NCBI GenBank assembly: GCA_011800155.1
Contig: CM022372.1
Span: 2,914,001-2,978,000 of the forward strand
Source of the DNA: Flammulina velutipes
Lineage: Eukaryota; Basidiomycota; Agaricomycetes; Agaricales; Physalacriaceae
Direction of reading: 5' to 3'
DNA length: 64,000 nucleotides
Made by a program: the position numbers and the translations under genes. The number at the start of each line of letters is the position of its first letter. Positions within the stretch are counted from its first letter, which is position 1. The notes under the pieces are model-generated. The model was not told where the DNA came from. It worked only from the letters and a program-made list of their open reading frames with translations, and ran no database searches. Positions 1 through 12,041 of the stretch are shown here, piece after piece.

Positions 1-1374
1 AAACGCCCCTTCCGCCGTCAATATCGAAGGTCCTGGTAGAAAGCCACACAGTACGTCACGGGCAAACGTCAACAATCTAGTTCGTTCGGGAACTTGCCCA
101 CTGCTATATGCCACATTCGGTGGATCTGTCGAGAGCGAAACCAATCCCGTTCGATCTGGCATCCGGAATCCAGTCCATGTGAGGCCCGATAACGCGCAAA
201 CAATGTCAGAGATGATGTTGAGCTCTCGTCTCGGAGTCAGGATGGGGGATATAGCGATAGTAGCCTTTTTGCCATTACTGGCTTCCTCTGGCCGAATCTT
301 CAGGAAATGCTTTATGTCCTCCGTCACTGGTGCACGGCGCGTGGAGAATCCTGCAAGATGTTGGTCGATGTTGAGGATGAGCGTAGGTAGTCGCATAAGA
401 TAGCCTTCCCCTTGCAGACGATGTGGGACCGGGGCCTCCTTGAGTATAAGAGATATCGCCTCCCGCAAAACCTTCCTCTCCAACCTTCCCCTTCCCCTCC
501 GTGCCGTATTCAACTCAGCACGAGTCCCAAACAACGTCCGCTTTCGCAACCCGACGAGGTCACCTAAGGCCTGGAATCGCAGTTTTCCTATCACCGGCTT
601 GAACGCCTCCAAATCCCGAGCAAATATGTATAGTGAGATGTAGCGGAACCTGCCCGTGAAGAAGTCAAGAGGAAGTAGTCCACGCTGGAGGTCTTGAGTG
701 AACAGGATACAGTCGTGGATTATGGCCAAGAGTATCTGGATGGCGCTATGGTCACTGACGTCTGGGAGACGCATATCTCTGGACGACGATGGCACGAGCG
801 TATCTCTGGACGACGATGGCACGAGCGTATCTCTGGACGATGGTACGGGCTTATCTCTGGACGGCGGTACGGGTTGGGTGTGTTTCGTACGTGGACGGGG
901 TATTGCTCGAGCAGCCTCACTCGCCGTGACGCGAGGGGACGTGAGAGTTTTAGTTGGTTTGGCTGCAACGACGGGGATTGGTGCTTTAGGAGTCGCAGTG
1001 GCGGGTGGATGAGGCAAAGCTTGCAGACCACTGCTTCCAGCGCGTGGAATCGGACTCGCCGTCGTCCCAGAGGAAGTAGCGTCAAGAGAATGGCGAGTGG
1101 AATCACTGGGCTGGGAGATCCATGACACGCTAGTCCGTTCCTCCTTAGCATGTGTGGTGGAGATGGAAGTATTCAATGTGTCGTCGTCGCTTCCCCATGA
1201 AGCACTCGAGCTCCCGGAAGAAACAGTCGACTTGTAATCCGGTGGGGGGCGTAGATGGGAATGCGTCGTATCTCGGTGCCAATGGGGCGCCCTTGCCATA
1301 GATTTCCTCCTCTCCGCGGCAGACATGTCGGAAATACCCAACAGGGTTCGTAAACGCGACGCGAAAGGCGACAT
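1..1374 (-). CDS. Unknown protein with disordered Ser/Pro-rich N-terminus, C-terminus cut by window edge
   Basis: One reading frame stays open on the minus strand from an ATG at 1374 to base 1, so about 458 codons are visible and the 3' end lies outside the window. An in-frame stop lies upstream of the ATG. Residues 1 to about 200 are rich in Ser, Thr and Pro and look disordered. They contain a short tandem repeat with core SSRDTLVPS, encoded by the 27-base DNA repeat at 774-875. From about residue 200 the chain becomes hydrophobic and structured (for example LLPLDFFTGRFRYISLYIF) and stays so to the edge. I do not recognise the family and no catalytic motif is evident. It is transcribed in the same direction as the Rad4 gene, whose stop lies about 230 bases upstream of this start. 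The call rests on frame length and codon continuity, not on homology. Confidence 0.7.
   Translation of the reverse strand, partial: MSPFASRLRTLLGISDMSAAERRKSMARAPHWHRDTTHSHLRPPPDYKSTVSSGSSSASWGSDDDTLNTSISTTHAKEERTSVSWISQPSDSTRHSLDATSSGTTASPIPRAGSSGLQALPHPPATATPKAPIPVVAAKPTKTLTSPRVTASEAARAIPRPRTKHTQPVPPSRDKPVPSSRDTLVPSSSRDTLVPSSSRDMRLPDVSDHSAIQILLAIIHDCILFTQDLQRGLLPLDFFTGRFRYISLYIFARDLEAFKPVIGKLRFQALGDLVGLRKRTLFGTRAELNTARRGRGRLERKVLREAISLILKEAPVPHRLQGEGYLMRLPTLILNIDQHLAGFSTRRAPVTEDIKHFLKIRPEEASNGKKATIAISPILTPRRELNIISDIVCALSGLTWTGFRMPDRTGLVSLSTDPPNVAYSSGQVPERTRLLTFARDVLCGFLPGPSILTAEGAF
774..875. repeat. 27-base tandem repeat inside coding sequence
   Basis: Two perfect 27-base units (774-800, 801-827) are followed by a unit shortened by three bases (828-851) and a diverged partial unit (852 to about 875). 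All length changes are multiples of three, so the minus-strand frame of the host gene is kept. This is what selection on a translated, length-variable segment would leave. Confidence 0.85.
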
Positions 1375-1605
1375 TTGGCTGAGGGGCGAAGTGCGCGTCG
1401 TGGGAGGAAGACAACACTGAGCGTGATAGCTGTCGCCTTGACCATCCCAATTGCGGTGATCAAGACATGTGATAGATATCACGCTTCACTGACTTCAATA
1501 TGTTTCCAGAGTTGATGCGCGCCTCCAATCATCCTTGACCTTGACACAGAAAAGGGGTCAACTCTTGGTGAATTACTACTATACAGCGAAAGTAGTCTTA
1601 CGAGT

Positions 1606-4600
1606 TTATGCATCATCCTCATCGAGTTCCTCCCCAACGGCATCCTTCCAAGCTGCATCATGCTCCTTCTCCTTCTCTATCTCCGCTGTCTTGGATTTCC
1701 TAGGTCTCAGCGTCCTCGTAGGGGCGACAGCAGGCTGCGATAGCTTCGCTCTAGTCCGTGGTTTCTTCGCCACTGGGGCCACCTCGCCATCCATCTCTGC
1801 TTCATCAGGCGTTTCATGATCATCATCGTCCTTCTTCGGTCGCTTCCGCTTCGTACCAGTTCTTTTTGGTGTAGTCGCCTTTTTCGCCTTCGCCTTCGCC
1901 TTCCGGTTGGCCGTTCTAGCAGGTGCCTTCCCTTTGCCCTTCGAAGTTTCGGGTGGTTTTACGAACGACGGATCATCTCCCCATTCTTCCACATCATCCT
2001 GAACATTCGTTCTGCCATTGGCCGCATCGTCGTTCCTTTCCTCAGCTAACTCAGCCATCGTCTTGGGAACGAACGTGTGTTGAGTCGGAACAGACGCTAC
2101 ACAGTGCAAAGGTTCGACATCGAGGTCCATCGTTTCCATCTCGTATGTGATTCGCTCTTCTTCTTCTTCTTCCCTGTCGAACGAAAGAGTACTGGGCCCA
2201 GCGACTGGCATACTCTTCTCCTCCTGAACGTGCTGATATTTCGGTAGCGTGTACTTGAACACGACATCGTCTGCACCAGCCAACAGGAACCCACCAGAAC
2301 CTGATGGTTTTGGTTCTGGTTCTGGTTCTTCACCATCCTCGGGTTTCGGAGATTCCTGGCGAGAAGCGTCGGTGTGTTTATTGGCATACTGGTCCTGCAA
2401 TCTTTGCCGAATCCGCAAGCCATGTATGAGTCGAGTCCACTGCTTTATCGCCTTATCGACACGCTTTAGTCGGGCCTTTTCCTTCGCATCTTGTTCTGAT
2501 TCCCAGAAGGCCTGTAGAATTGTTAAGAAAGAGTTTGATATAATAATATCCGACGTACGTCGAGTAACATTTGTTCGTTCTCACTGGCGATAACGACTCC
2601 TTCCACCACTGGGAACGCCCGTCGCTTCTTGAACTCGAACCCCGTCTACGTGTGGAGATGAGCTCGAAGTTCCACCCAGAACAACGTCTCACTCACCACA
2701 GCCTCAGCATAGTTAATTCCCAGTTTCCTGGCAATCTTCTGAACACCTTTATCTGTGCAATATAAGTCAGCAGTTGACGTCAAAGGAGCATAGAGGTACC
2801 TACAAGGTATGTGTACAGCACCTCGTGGTAACATTGAGGGGACATACAAATCAATGTTACCAAAGTCATTTTTGGGAATGATTCCCTGTACGCGTTGTTA
2901 ACACTCATGACCAGTGCGAACACAGGATATCGCTCACATTGACAACAGGTGGTGGAACGTAGGGTTCCGTTTGCATCCTCCCGTAGAGGCCTTGCATCAT
3001 CTCTTGGGTTACATCGGCACCCGCCTCCTTCAAACCGTCTTTAAGGATCTCCATTTCCCTTTGCTTATTGATAGTCCCAGTCCGCATCTTGATAAGCTTC
3101 AGCGGATGAGCGCCTTGTTTGACAGTCCTACCCTCCGTGCGCATCCAAGTATCCGCAGCCTTTAGAGATACTACAGCAGACCTCGAGTATACAGGTTCTC
3201 CTCGGAAGGTACCAAGCTCTGGGGTATCTGGTGGGGGTGGGTATATAGTTTCGTTCTGCTTTAGATGCCTTGGAATGACATATCTACGTCTGGTTAGTCC
3301 TTGTGTATTGTGAGGAAAGTAAAGGCGTACAGGGGATGGTCTTTGAATCCAGTCATACTCGTGGGCATGCCTTCACGGAACTGCACAGAATTCATTTCTT
3401 CATCCTCCACATCATCTCGAAGCTAACGGAGATGATCAGCGAGAAGCCACAGAGAACCAAACCGACATACAAGTCGGTACGGTCTGGTCACTGCAGTGAC
3501 AACTGTTTCCCACCAGACAGCTCTACCCTTGCCTCCTCCTCCGATAGTACTTCCGCCTTGAACCCTTCGGACCTTTGAGGTGAATTGTCGAGCGTACTTT
3601 CTCGTGATGTCCCGTGCGTAGCCATCCTCCTCGAATGCCAACACATAGACAAGGCGATTCTCTGTGGAGGCTGGGGGCGGATCGAAACATTTACGGTTAT
3701 TGACGATTCCTCGAAGAGGATCGACAGGTATCCAACGTCCGTCGGGGCGAGAAAAGACCTCAGTCCAGAAGATCGGCGGGGAGTTCAAAGGATCTGAGGA
3801 AAAGGTAAATAAGAGCCCAGCCGACAAGCGCGAGACTAACCTTCCTTGGGTTTGGGCTTTCGACCCAGGACTTTGCCTTTACTTTGTGTTTTCCGTAAGT
3901 TTACAGCCGGTTGCGCCTTTTGCTTCCCCTTTGCCTTCTCGCTCATCGACGATTCGCCCCCTCCCAATCGTTGCCCGCCACCAGGGAAATCGCTGCGGGA
4001 AAAGTCGCCGTTCGAAGGCTCGTCTACAATCGATTCGGTTGGGCGCATCTTGCCTTTGCCCTTGTCTTTTGGCGGCGCCTTGGGCTTGTCTATGCCAACC
4101 TTCCACGGTACACTCTGCAAGCTGACCACCAATCGAGAGGGGAGTCCCAAACCACGACACAAAGCGGTAAAAAGCTGAGCGCTGGTATCACGAGAACCCG
4201 ACTGCATGAGAGCGTGCTTCATCAGGCTTTTCGGGGATCGGATAGTCTCGCCTTCGTCGTCCAGCATGTCTTCGAGGACGTCGATGTTGAGATCCTTGTC
4301 CTCGAATTGAGGACGCTGCATGCGGTCGCGAATGTTTTCAAAGCTGCGGTTGCGGATATGGCCTTCGGGTAGTGGTTCGAAAAAGACGCCAGCCCACCAT
4401 TCCACAAGTTTATTGAGTGCTGACTCAAATAGGCGACCGCGTTTTGCCGCTTCAGGATAGCGCGATTTGTGAATGACAGTGAAGTTGATTTGGAGGGCCA
4501 TTGGCGTCAGCGACATGAGGCGCGCCTGCTTGGCTGTCAGCGCGCAGTGAATACGGATAGGCGGACAACGTACATGGAGCAACTCATCGTTCAACCACTG

Positions 4601-4873
4601 ATTCCTGACTCGCGCGTTCGATAGCAAACATAATGTGTGAAGCTTGTGACACCCAATCCTCAGCAGCCGTTCAGCGTGAGATATAGTTCTTCCTCTACGT
4701 GCACTATATGAGAAATCGAAGAGAATGAAGAGTGAAAAGACGGACTTTATCTGCTCTACGGGTGCTGAGCTTAGCGTAATTTCCAGGTCTTGCTGAGCCG
4801 CTTCAATGGGTACTTCTTCCCAGTCAATGTCCTCGTCGCTGTCGAGGAGTTGCTCATCGTCTTCGTCGTTCAT
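1606..4873 (-). CDS. Rad4/XPC-family nucleotide excision repair damage-recognition protein
   Basis: The start is ATG at 4873, opening an acidic N-terminus ([20 protein letters not shown]). Conserved blocks follow in the Rad4 order. A helical region contains [20 protein letters not shown]. The transglutaminase-fold part contains [20 protein letters not shown] and, after a long basic linker, [20 protein letters not shown]. The beta-hairpin domains contain [14 protein letters not shown] and [20 protein letters not shown], the latter around 2780-2850. The C-terminal tail (1606-2400) is acidic and lysine-rich with an EPEP run. Several short introns interrupt the gene; two clear ones lie at about 4536-4573 and 3786-3836. 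In the known family, Rad4/XPC with Rad23 binds helix-distorting DNA lesions in the nucleus and starts global-genome repair. Two copies of TGCGCCACA lie 190-330 bases upstream. Family assignment is firm; exact exon ends were not all worked out. Confidence 0.93.
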
Positions 4874-6121
4874 AAAAATGTAATAATTTATGCAGGTGGT
4901 GGTAGGAAACAAAGCTTCGGCTCCGAGGCGGACAACGCGAAACGTCATTAGCACGTGCCCACTTGGACCAGATCGCACAGCGTACTCAGACTGCCAATCT
5001 ATTAAGATTTAGCTTATATGTAGACAAGTTACAAGCACTAGTCATCCTACAAAGTGCTTTAAAGTGCGCCACACTGTTGAACCGGTCGGACCGATGGGCC
5101 GGTCAGCCGGGCGGGATTGGGCGCGGTAAATCGGGCGTCTGATTTGCGTCTGATGGTTTTATAACTCAGACTGGGCATTGTGACTGGGCGTGCGCCACAC
5201 TTGTGCATTTTTCTTCCTGCTCGTCTCGTGAGTTACTGCGATCTATTTTTATACATTCAATAAAGACAAATAAAGGCCATGCACCGCTTGCTTATGCTTC
5301 TTGTCCTTTGGGGAAGCCTCCACATCAGACATGATAGGTATCGATCACAGTTTCATACATAACCACATCGTGCGATAGATGCCTCCGTCAACATTCTCGG
5401 CGCTCAACGTCCATAGCTCCGCTGAGGCTCGGCATTCAGATCCATGGAGTCTAGCACCATGTCCATCTTTACGAATTCCAGGCGCGTCCAAGTCGTTCAA
5501 CCATTGGTCGAAAAGAATGAAAAGGTGTTTATCAACTTCCCCACAAATTTAGTTTGTTGATCATTGTCGGTGGAGAGAAGACGAGAAGTGCCTTGGGGCT
5601 GGCCTCGAGGTGAAGAGGCCATGACCAGGCAGCAAATTTCTACGCAAACATATCAGACTGGTGCCTGTCTGACGATCCTACTGGGGGTGAGTGTGGCGAC
5701 GACGGTCCGTGTTATATTATGTTCACGAGTAACTTGGAGATCCGAAACGTTTACTAGTTGAATGAAACTCACGACAATTTTACCCCCGTGGTACCGAATG
5801 GTAAGTCCCTCTATGTACACAATCTCAACACACTCACCGACTTCACCTTGACGATAAATAGCTCTTCCAGCTCACGTACTCGAGCTCACCTGAATGCTGC
5901 ATACTCGTTTCGCAAATGAATGCACGACCTAAAGTGGCTGATGCATATGGTCGCATGCAGGGTGGCGTTCTCCTCGTTCTTCTCATGATCCATTTTCCAT
6001 CTCATGACCATCCAACCGATGGCACGGTCCGGGGAAGAACGACAAAACCTCGGTGGGATATAAAGGTGAGAAGGATTCTTAGGTATGCTTGTTTGTTTCC
6101 GCATACCAGCGCGCGCCAGAC
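4874..6121. promoter_or_regulatory. Shared upstream region between rad4-like and sugar transporter genes
   Basis: This 1.25 kb separates two divergently transcribed genes. It holds TGCGCCACA at 5065 and 5191 and a GC-rich run near 5085-5145. A short plus-strand frame at 5564-5761 has no recognisable family and I do not support it as a gene. Confidence 0.5.
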
Positions 6122-8114
6122 ATGGGTAAAGGAGTGAGTCCTCATCTAGCACTTTTCAGGCGTTTGGCTAACCATTTCGGTAGTACAATGCTCGCATCGC
6201 GTCGAATCCGGTATGCTTCAACAGTGATATGTATCGCGAAGCCTCGCTAAATGCCTGGTCTCGTAGTACGTCGTCGGTTCGTTCGCATGTATCGGCGGTG
6301 GTCTCTTCGGTCTGGACATCTCGTCCATGTCCGGAGTGTTGAGTGTACGCTCCAATCAGTCTCTTCAATCATGCATAACGTCTAATGACCTGTCCAGAAC
6401 AATTCATACAAACAACAATTCAACAACGTACTAATTTTTCTCGCCATCCTTACTCGACATGCTAACTCTCTCTCTCAAAGCCCAACTCCGATGCCCAAGG
6501 AGCAATGGTCGCAGCCATGCCTGCGGGCTCCCTCGTCGGCGCCCTCATGGTCACCCAACTTGCTGATCGTATCGGACGCAAGAAAACCATCATCCTCGCC
6601 GGCCTCATTTGGGTGGTCGGCTCCATCTTGCAATGCGCCTCCATCGTGCGTTTCCCCCTCCTCCACATTGAACCCAGCACAACTTAATCAAATTACGCGT
6701 CATTTAGAACCGTGGCATGCTCGTCGCAGGGCGTGTGATCGGAGGTCTGGCAGTTGGGATCGCATCTGCCGTTGTCCCCATCTACCAATCCGAAATCACT
6801 GAGCCCCGCATTCGCGGTCGTCTCGTATCTCTCCAACAATGGTCTATCACCTGGGGTATCCTTATCCAATACTTCATTCAGTTCGGCTGCTCCTATATTG
6901 ATGGTGTCGCGTCCTTCCGTATCCCATGGGGCCTCCAGATGATTCCTGGTATCGTGCTTAGCATCGGTATGACCGTTTTCCCCGAATCTCCACGTTGGCT
7001 ATTCGATCACGGACAGTACGTTATTCCTCCTCTCTTTCCCAAGCTGCATTTTCTGACGCCCCTACAGTGAAGCGGATGCACTCCAAGTCCTCGCTGATTT
7101 GCACGGTGGAGGGGACCAATCCAATGAACTCGTCCTTCTCGAGTATGAGGAGATCAAAGAACAAGTCGTCTTTGAACGCACAGAAGGCGCGAAATCCTAC
7201 CTCGATCTGTTCAAGCCAGGCATGCCTCGTCGTGTATTCTTGGGATGCGCACTGCAAATGTGGTCTCAGCTTACAGGCATGAATGTCATGATGTACTACA
7301 TTGTCTATGTCTTCCAAGGCGCTGGTATCACCGGCCGTCGTGGTAACTTGATCTCTGCTGTGCGTGCTATTGTAAACACTTTCCACCTCTCCAACTAACA
7401 TCTTGTAGTCCGTTCAATATGTCCTTAACGTCGTCATGACCATCCCCGCTATCATCTACATCGACAAGTGGGGCCGTCGCCCTATGTTACTCGCTGGCAC
7501 ACTCTTCATGGGTTTCTTCCTTTTCCTCGTCGGAGGTCTGCAAGGTGGATTCGGAGACTGGGGTGAGGTCGATGGTTCTCGTGTCTGGGTCATCAGCGAC
7601 CATGACTCCATCACCAAGGGTGTCATTGTCTGCTCATACTTCTTCGTCTGCTCTTTCGCCATCACCATGGGACCTGTGTCTTGGACATACCCCGCCGAAC
7701 TCGTATGTCCACTATATTCCCTCAAATCAAGATCAACAGCTAACATCATCCTACTAGTTCCCTCTCAAAGTCCGTGGCAAAGCCGTGTCGCTCGCCACCG
7801 CCACAAATTGGACGTTCAACTTCGCCCTCGCTTGGGCCGTACCCCCCGGTCTCGCCAACATCGCATGGAAGACTTATTTCATCTTCGGAACGTTCAACTT
7901 TGCAGCTTTCATCCATATCTTCTTCATGTACCCCGAAACCGTCGGCCGTTCCCTCGAAGAGGTCGAGGAGATCTTCAAGCAAGGACATATCTTCACTGCT
8001 TGGAAGATCAAGAAGGATGTGGGCTTGAAGTCGCTTCATCAGGTTGTGCAGAGCAACAAGGCTGCAGGCGCCACGACGGAAAAGGCGTCTGTTGACGGCT
8101 CTGAGAAAGCATAA
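6122..8114 (+). CDS. MFS sugar (hexose-type) transporter
   Basis: Eight exons join in frame: 6122-6133, 6267-6344, 6398-6427, 6481-6645, 6708-7015, 7068-7359, 7409-7702 and 7758-8114, giving 511 residues, the usual size for this family. The first exon is only 12 bases (Met-Gly-Lys-Gly). Exon 2 carries the TM1 signature ACIGGGLFGLDISSMSGV. Later hallmarks are GRKKT after TM2, PESPRWL before the central loop, and PETVGRSLEEVEEIF just after the last membrane segment. These identify the sugar porter subfamily of plasma-membrane transporters; homologues import glucose and related hexoses. The actual substrate cannot be read from sequence. All splice junctions have GT-AG ends and consistent phases. 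The short, poorly hydrophobic N-terminus was chosen because an in-frame stop precedes exon 2, so a separate start exon is needed. Confidence 0.93.
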
Positions 8115-8629
8115 GGAACGGGGTTTTGGAACGATTTCTTACGAGCATTTTTTGTGTATTTCTACGGTATCAACTAGTTATATGCCCTTGATTTCTTCGC
8201 ATTCATTGTCCGTGGATGGAAAGACCTACACACGTTGTATATCTTCAGTGCGTGCAAGATCCCGCTGAATTGAGTGCTGAGCGCTCGTGGTCTTGAGGTT
8301 GACATAGATACAGAAGGTAGTCACTAGAGGGCCGGAGCTTTCACTTGTTCAAACCTCCAAACCTGGTTCAAACAACGTACAAGTGTAAATTTGTTGATTT
8401 GTCAGCAAAATACAAAATTAGTGGCGCAAAGGTAGTCGTGTATCACCACCTATAATTACATAAAAAGCCCATGAACTATCTTTTTACTGGGATTAATTAC
8501 TGCCCTCGCCCCTCCAAAAAGTACAAGGATATATATATTATTTATTATTAAAGGTGGATTTTAACAGTCAGTATGGACGTAAATCGTTAGGTTAAGGCCG
8601 CAATGAGGAATAGGTATTTCAATATCGAA
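8115..8629. other. Convergent intergenic region
   Basis: This lies between the 3' ends of the transporter and the PAS gene. It is AT-rich, with a run of TA/TTA repeats at about 8528-8552, and has no gene that I can support. Confidence 0.5.
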
Positions 8630-10011
8630 TCATCGCGCAAACGACTTCGTTCCCTGACGAAGAATGACAATGATACCATCGGAATGCGCCGAAAAAATAG
8701 CATCGACTTCCTTCATGTCCTCAGGTTGGTCTGGCTTGGCACAAGCATCCTTCCTAGCAGGACGTGCATAATTGGGACCGCCCGCGAGCTTCTCCCGAGC
8801 GCTTCTCGGGTGCTTGCGACCACGCTTCGAAGCCTTGGCATTTTCGACACATCTACAAATTTGGTCAGTCTTCGCTTCCAAATCCATACAACACGTACTT
8901 GGAGGTTCTGGGTTGCGTTAGCAGCGTAAAGCCAGAGTACCCAAATCCACCGTCGCTTGGTTGTCCAGTCTCGTTGACGCCCCAGCTCTTGACCGTGTCA
9001 ATGTACTCACGGACTTCGACCTCATCCTTCTTCGCTACGTAGTCGAAAAAGCTACGCCCCAAGCAATCGAAGGAATCGATGAGGAGGTCGTTGCTACAGT
9101 AGAGAACATCGCAGCGGAGAGTGAAGCGATCCAAGAATAGCGCAGTCCGGAAGGATTGCGATGGTAGGCGGCTATAGCTCACTTCGTCCATGGGCGGGAG
9201 AGCGTAGCTTAGAGAATGGGGGAGCGGTTCATCCCATCGCTAGACACAATCAGACCCCAGTATGAAAAGTCAATATGCAACGTACTCCATACTTAAGCCC
9301 ACGAGCAGCGGGACTTAGCACGGTTACTTCTCGAGCAGTAGACACGTTTTTCAAAGTCTTCCCTCCGGGATAAGCGAAGGAGACGCTGCCAACTACGACG
9401 TTGTGCACGATAGTTCTACAGATGTCGGCTTTAGTCGTGACATAATGACAGGCGTTTGCAAAATGATACTAACCGTGACTAGGATGTAGGGTTAGTGATT
9501 ATTGAATGGGCGGGAGAACGTTTGACGCACGACACCGCATAGGACGTAGCCTCTGAAAGGATCTTTGTGCTTCATTCGAATATACACAAGTGCTGCAGCT
9601 TTATCCGCGTTGATGGTATCCCTATAAAGGCTATCAGAACGGAACGAGGCGATAGAGGGTACACTGAACGCACCGATGCAGCACCTGGACGTGCCTGCTC
9701 TCTTCGGGATGAACAAGATTTATAGACGGCTGGCCCAGCAGTTCTGAGGGCTCGTAGCCTACAGAAGTGTTTGTGAGTGCAGGAAATGTGAAGAATGGCC
9801 CCTCGTACCCAGAATGTCGTACACACTGTCGGAGATATATTTCCAGGCAGCCTATACAATCTGTTAGCCTTGAGAACATACCCAGTCGTCACAACAACTA
9901 CCTCCTGCGTGAAGTCGACAATTCCGACTATAGATAGAGTTAGATACAGTTGAAAAATGCGAAGAAAACAGACGCACTGAAGGAAAGACAAGGCGTGCTT
10001 GAATCAGACAT
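8630..10011 (-). CDS. Two-PAS-domain protein (White-collar-like sensor lacking a zinc finger)
   Basis: Nine exons join in frame on the minus strand: 9978-10011, 9902-9927, 9809-9851, 9674-9758, 9531-9630, 9474-9478, 9286-9415, 8899-9239 and 8630-8852, giving 328 residues. The first PAS domain starts at the N-terminus (FIGIVDFTQEAAWKYISDS, then LGYEPSELLGQP and VHPEES). It continues through the conserved segment MKHKDPFRGYVLCGVSRTIV. The second PAS-like domain spans roughly residues 165-255 (LDRFTLRCDVLYCSNDLL, GRSFFDYVAKKDE). The tail is basic and ends near SAHSDGIIVILRQG. The flavin-binding Cys motif of a LOV domain is not seen, nor is a GATA-type zinc finger. I infer a protein-interaction or sensory partner rather than a light receptor. 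A five-base exon (9474-9478) is needed to keep the frame and restores the conserved Ser-Arg-Thr. Confidence 0.82.
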
Positions 10012-10357
10012 TATGGTCGCTAATAAGCCATAGCCTAGTGAGCCTTTTATACGCGCAGTGGTCGTCAGAGAGTAAGCCGGGAAGGTACCGAACGGCTCGG
10101 GTCAGTCCACCTGCAACTTTACCTGACATTACGACTACCATCGAAGATTAGAATCCTAACGGAGATTGCAGAGCCATCGTGAATCTGTATACAATCTACA
10201 ACGGCGACCCCCGTAACAAAGAGATCTTCATGGCTGGCACGTCCACGAGGCAAGTGTTAGAAAGGTTTCATTAAACTTTGAAATTGGATTACCTGGAATC
10301 TTCGCGGGTTTGGTAGGTTCTTGGATATGACGAGAGGCGGCAAGTTAAGAGCAAGAA
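10012..10357. other. Intergenic region upstream of the PAS gene
   Basis: This short region holds the PAS gene promoter and the 3' flank of the Trm61 gene. I see nothing distinctive in it. Confidence 0.4.
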
Positions 10358-11687
<1,330 letters not shown>

Positions 11688-12041
11688 CTTGGTGGTTGCG
11701 TTCAAGAAGGAATTTTCTGCGCCGGGCCGTTGATCCGAGGCAACGAATAAATAGGTTCTGAAGTTCAATCCAAACTCGTGTCAAATTGAGAGAAGGAGGA
11801 ACGTGGATACCGGCAACCCATGGCCATTGGTTGCTTGGAAGAAGCCACGTCAAATGCAAAAGGCGACCTTCTATTCATGTTTAAAGTGTCGTGTGAAAGC
11901 GGCATACAAGCATGGTCGAGTATCTTGGTCTAACCTTGTATAGCTTTGAACGCGCTGCTCTATCAAACTGCTACATGTTGAATGTGAAAATAACCTAGAA
12001 CTAGTAGAAGACAGGAGCACGTCACACCAACGCCAGCCTAA
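11688..12041. other. Intergenic region between the Trm61 and AMP deaminase genes
   Basis: It holds the 5' flank of the Trm61 gene and the 3' end of the AMP deaminase gene, both on the minus strand. No other gene is supported. Confidence 0.4.

Noticed and set aside
179..403. Plus-strand frame of 74 codons at the left edge
   Set aside because: It is antisense to the continuous minus-strand gene at 1-1374, which has better codon continuity and a clear disordered-then-structured layout.
5564..5761. Plus-strand frame between Rad4 and the transporter
   Set aside because: It has no family resemblance and cannot be joined in phase to the transporter exons, whose start is explained by the 12-base exon at 6122.
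9674..9851. LOV photoreceptor domain in the PAS gene
   Set aside because: The conserved Cys motif for flavin adduct formation is absent, so only a generic PAS domain is claimed.
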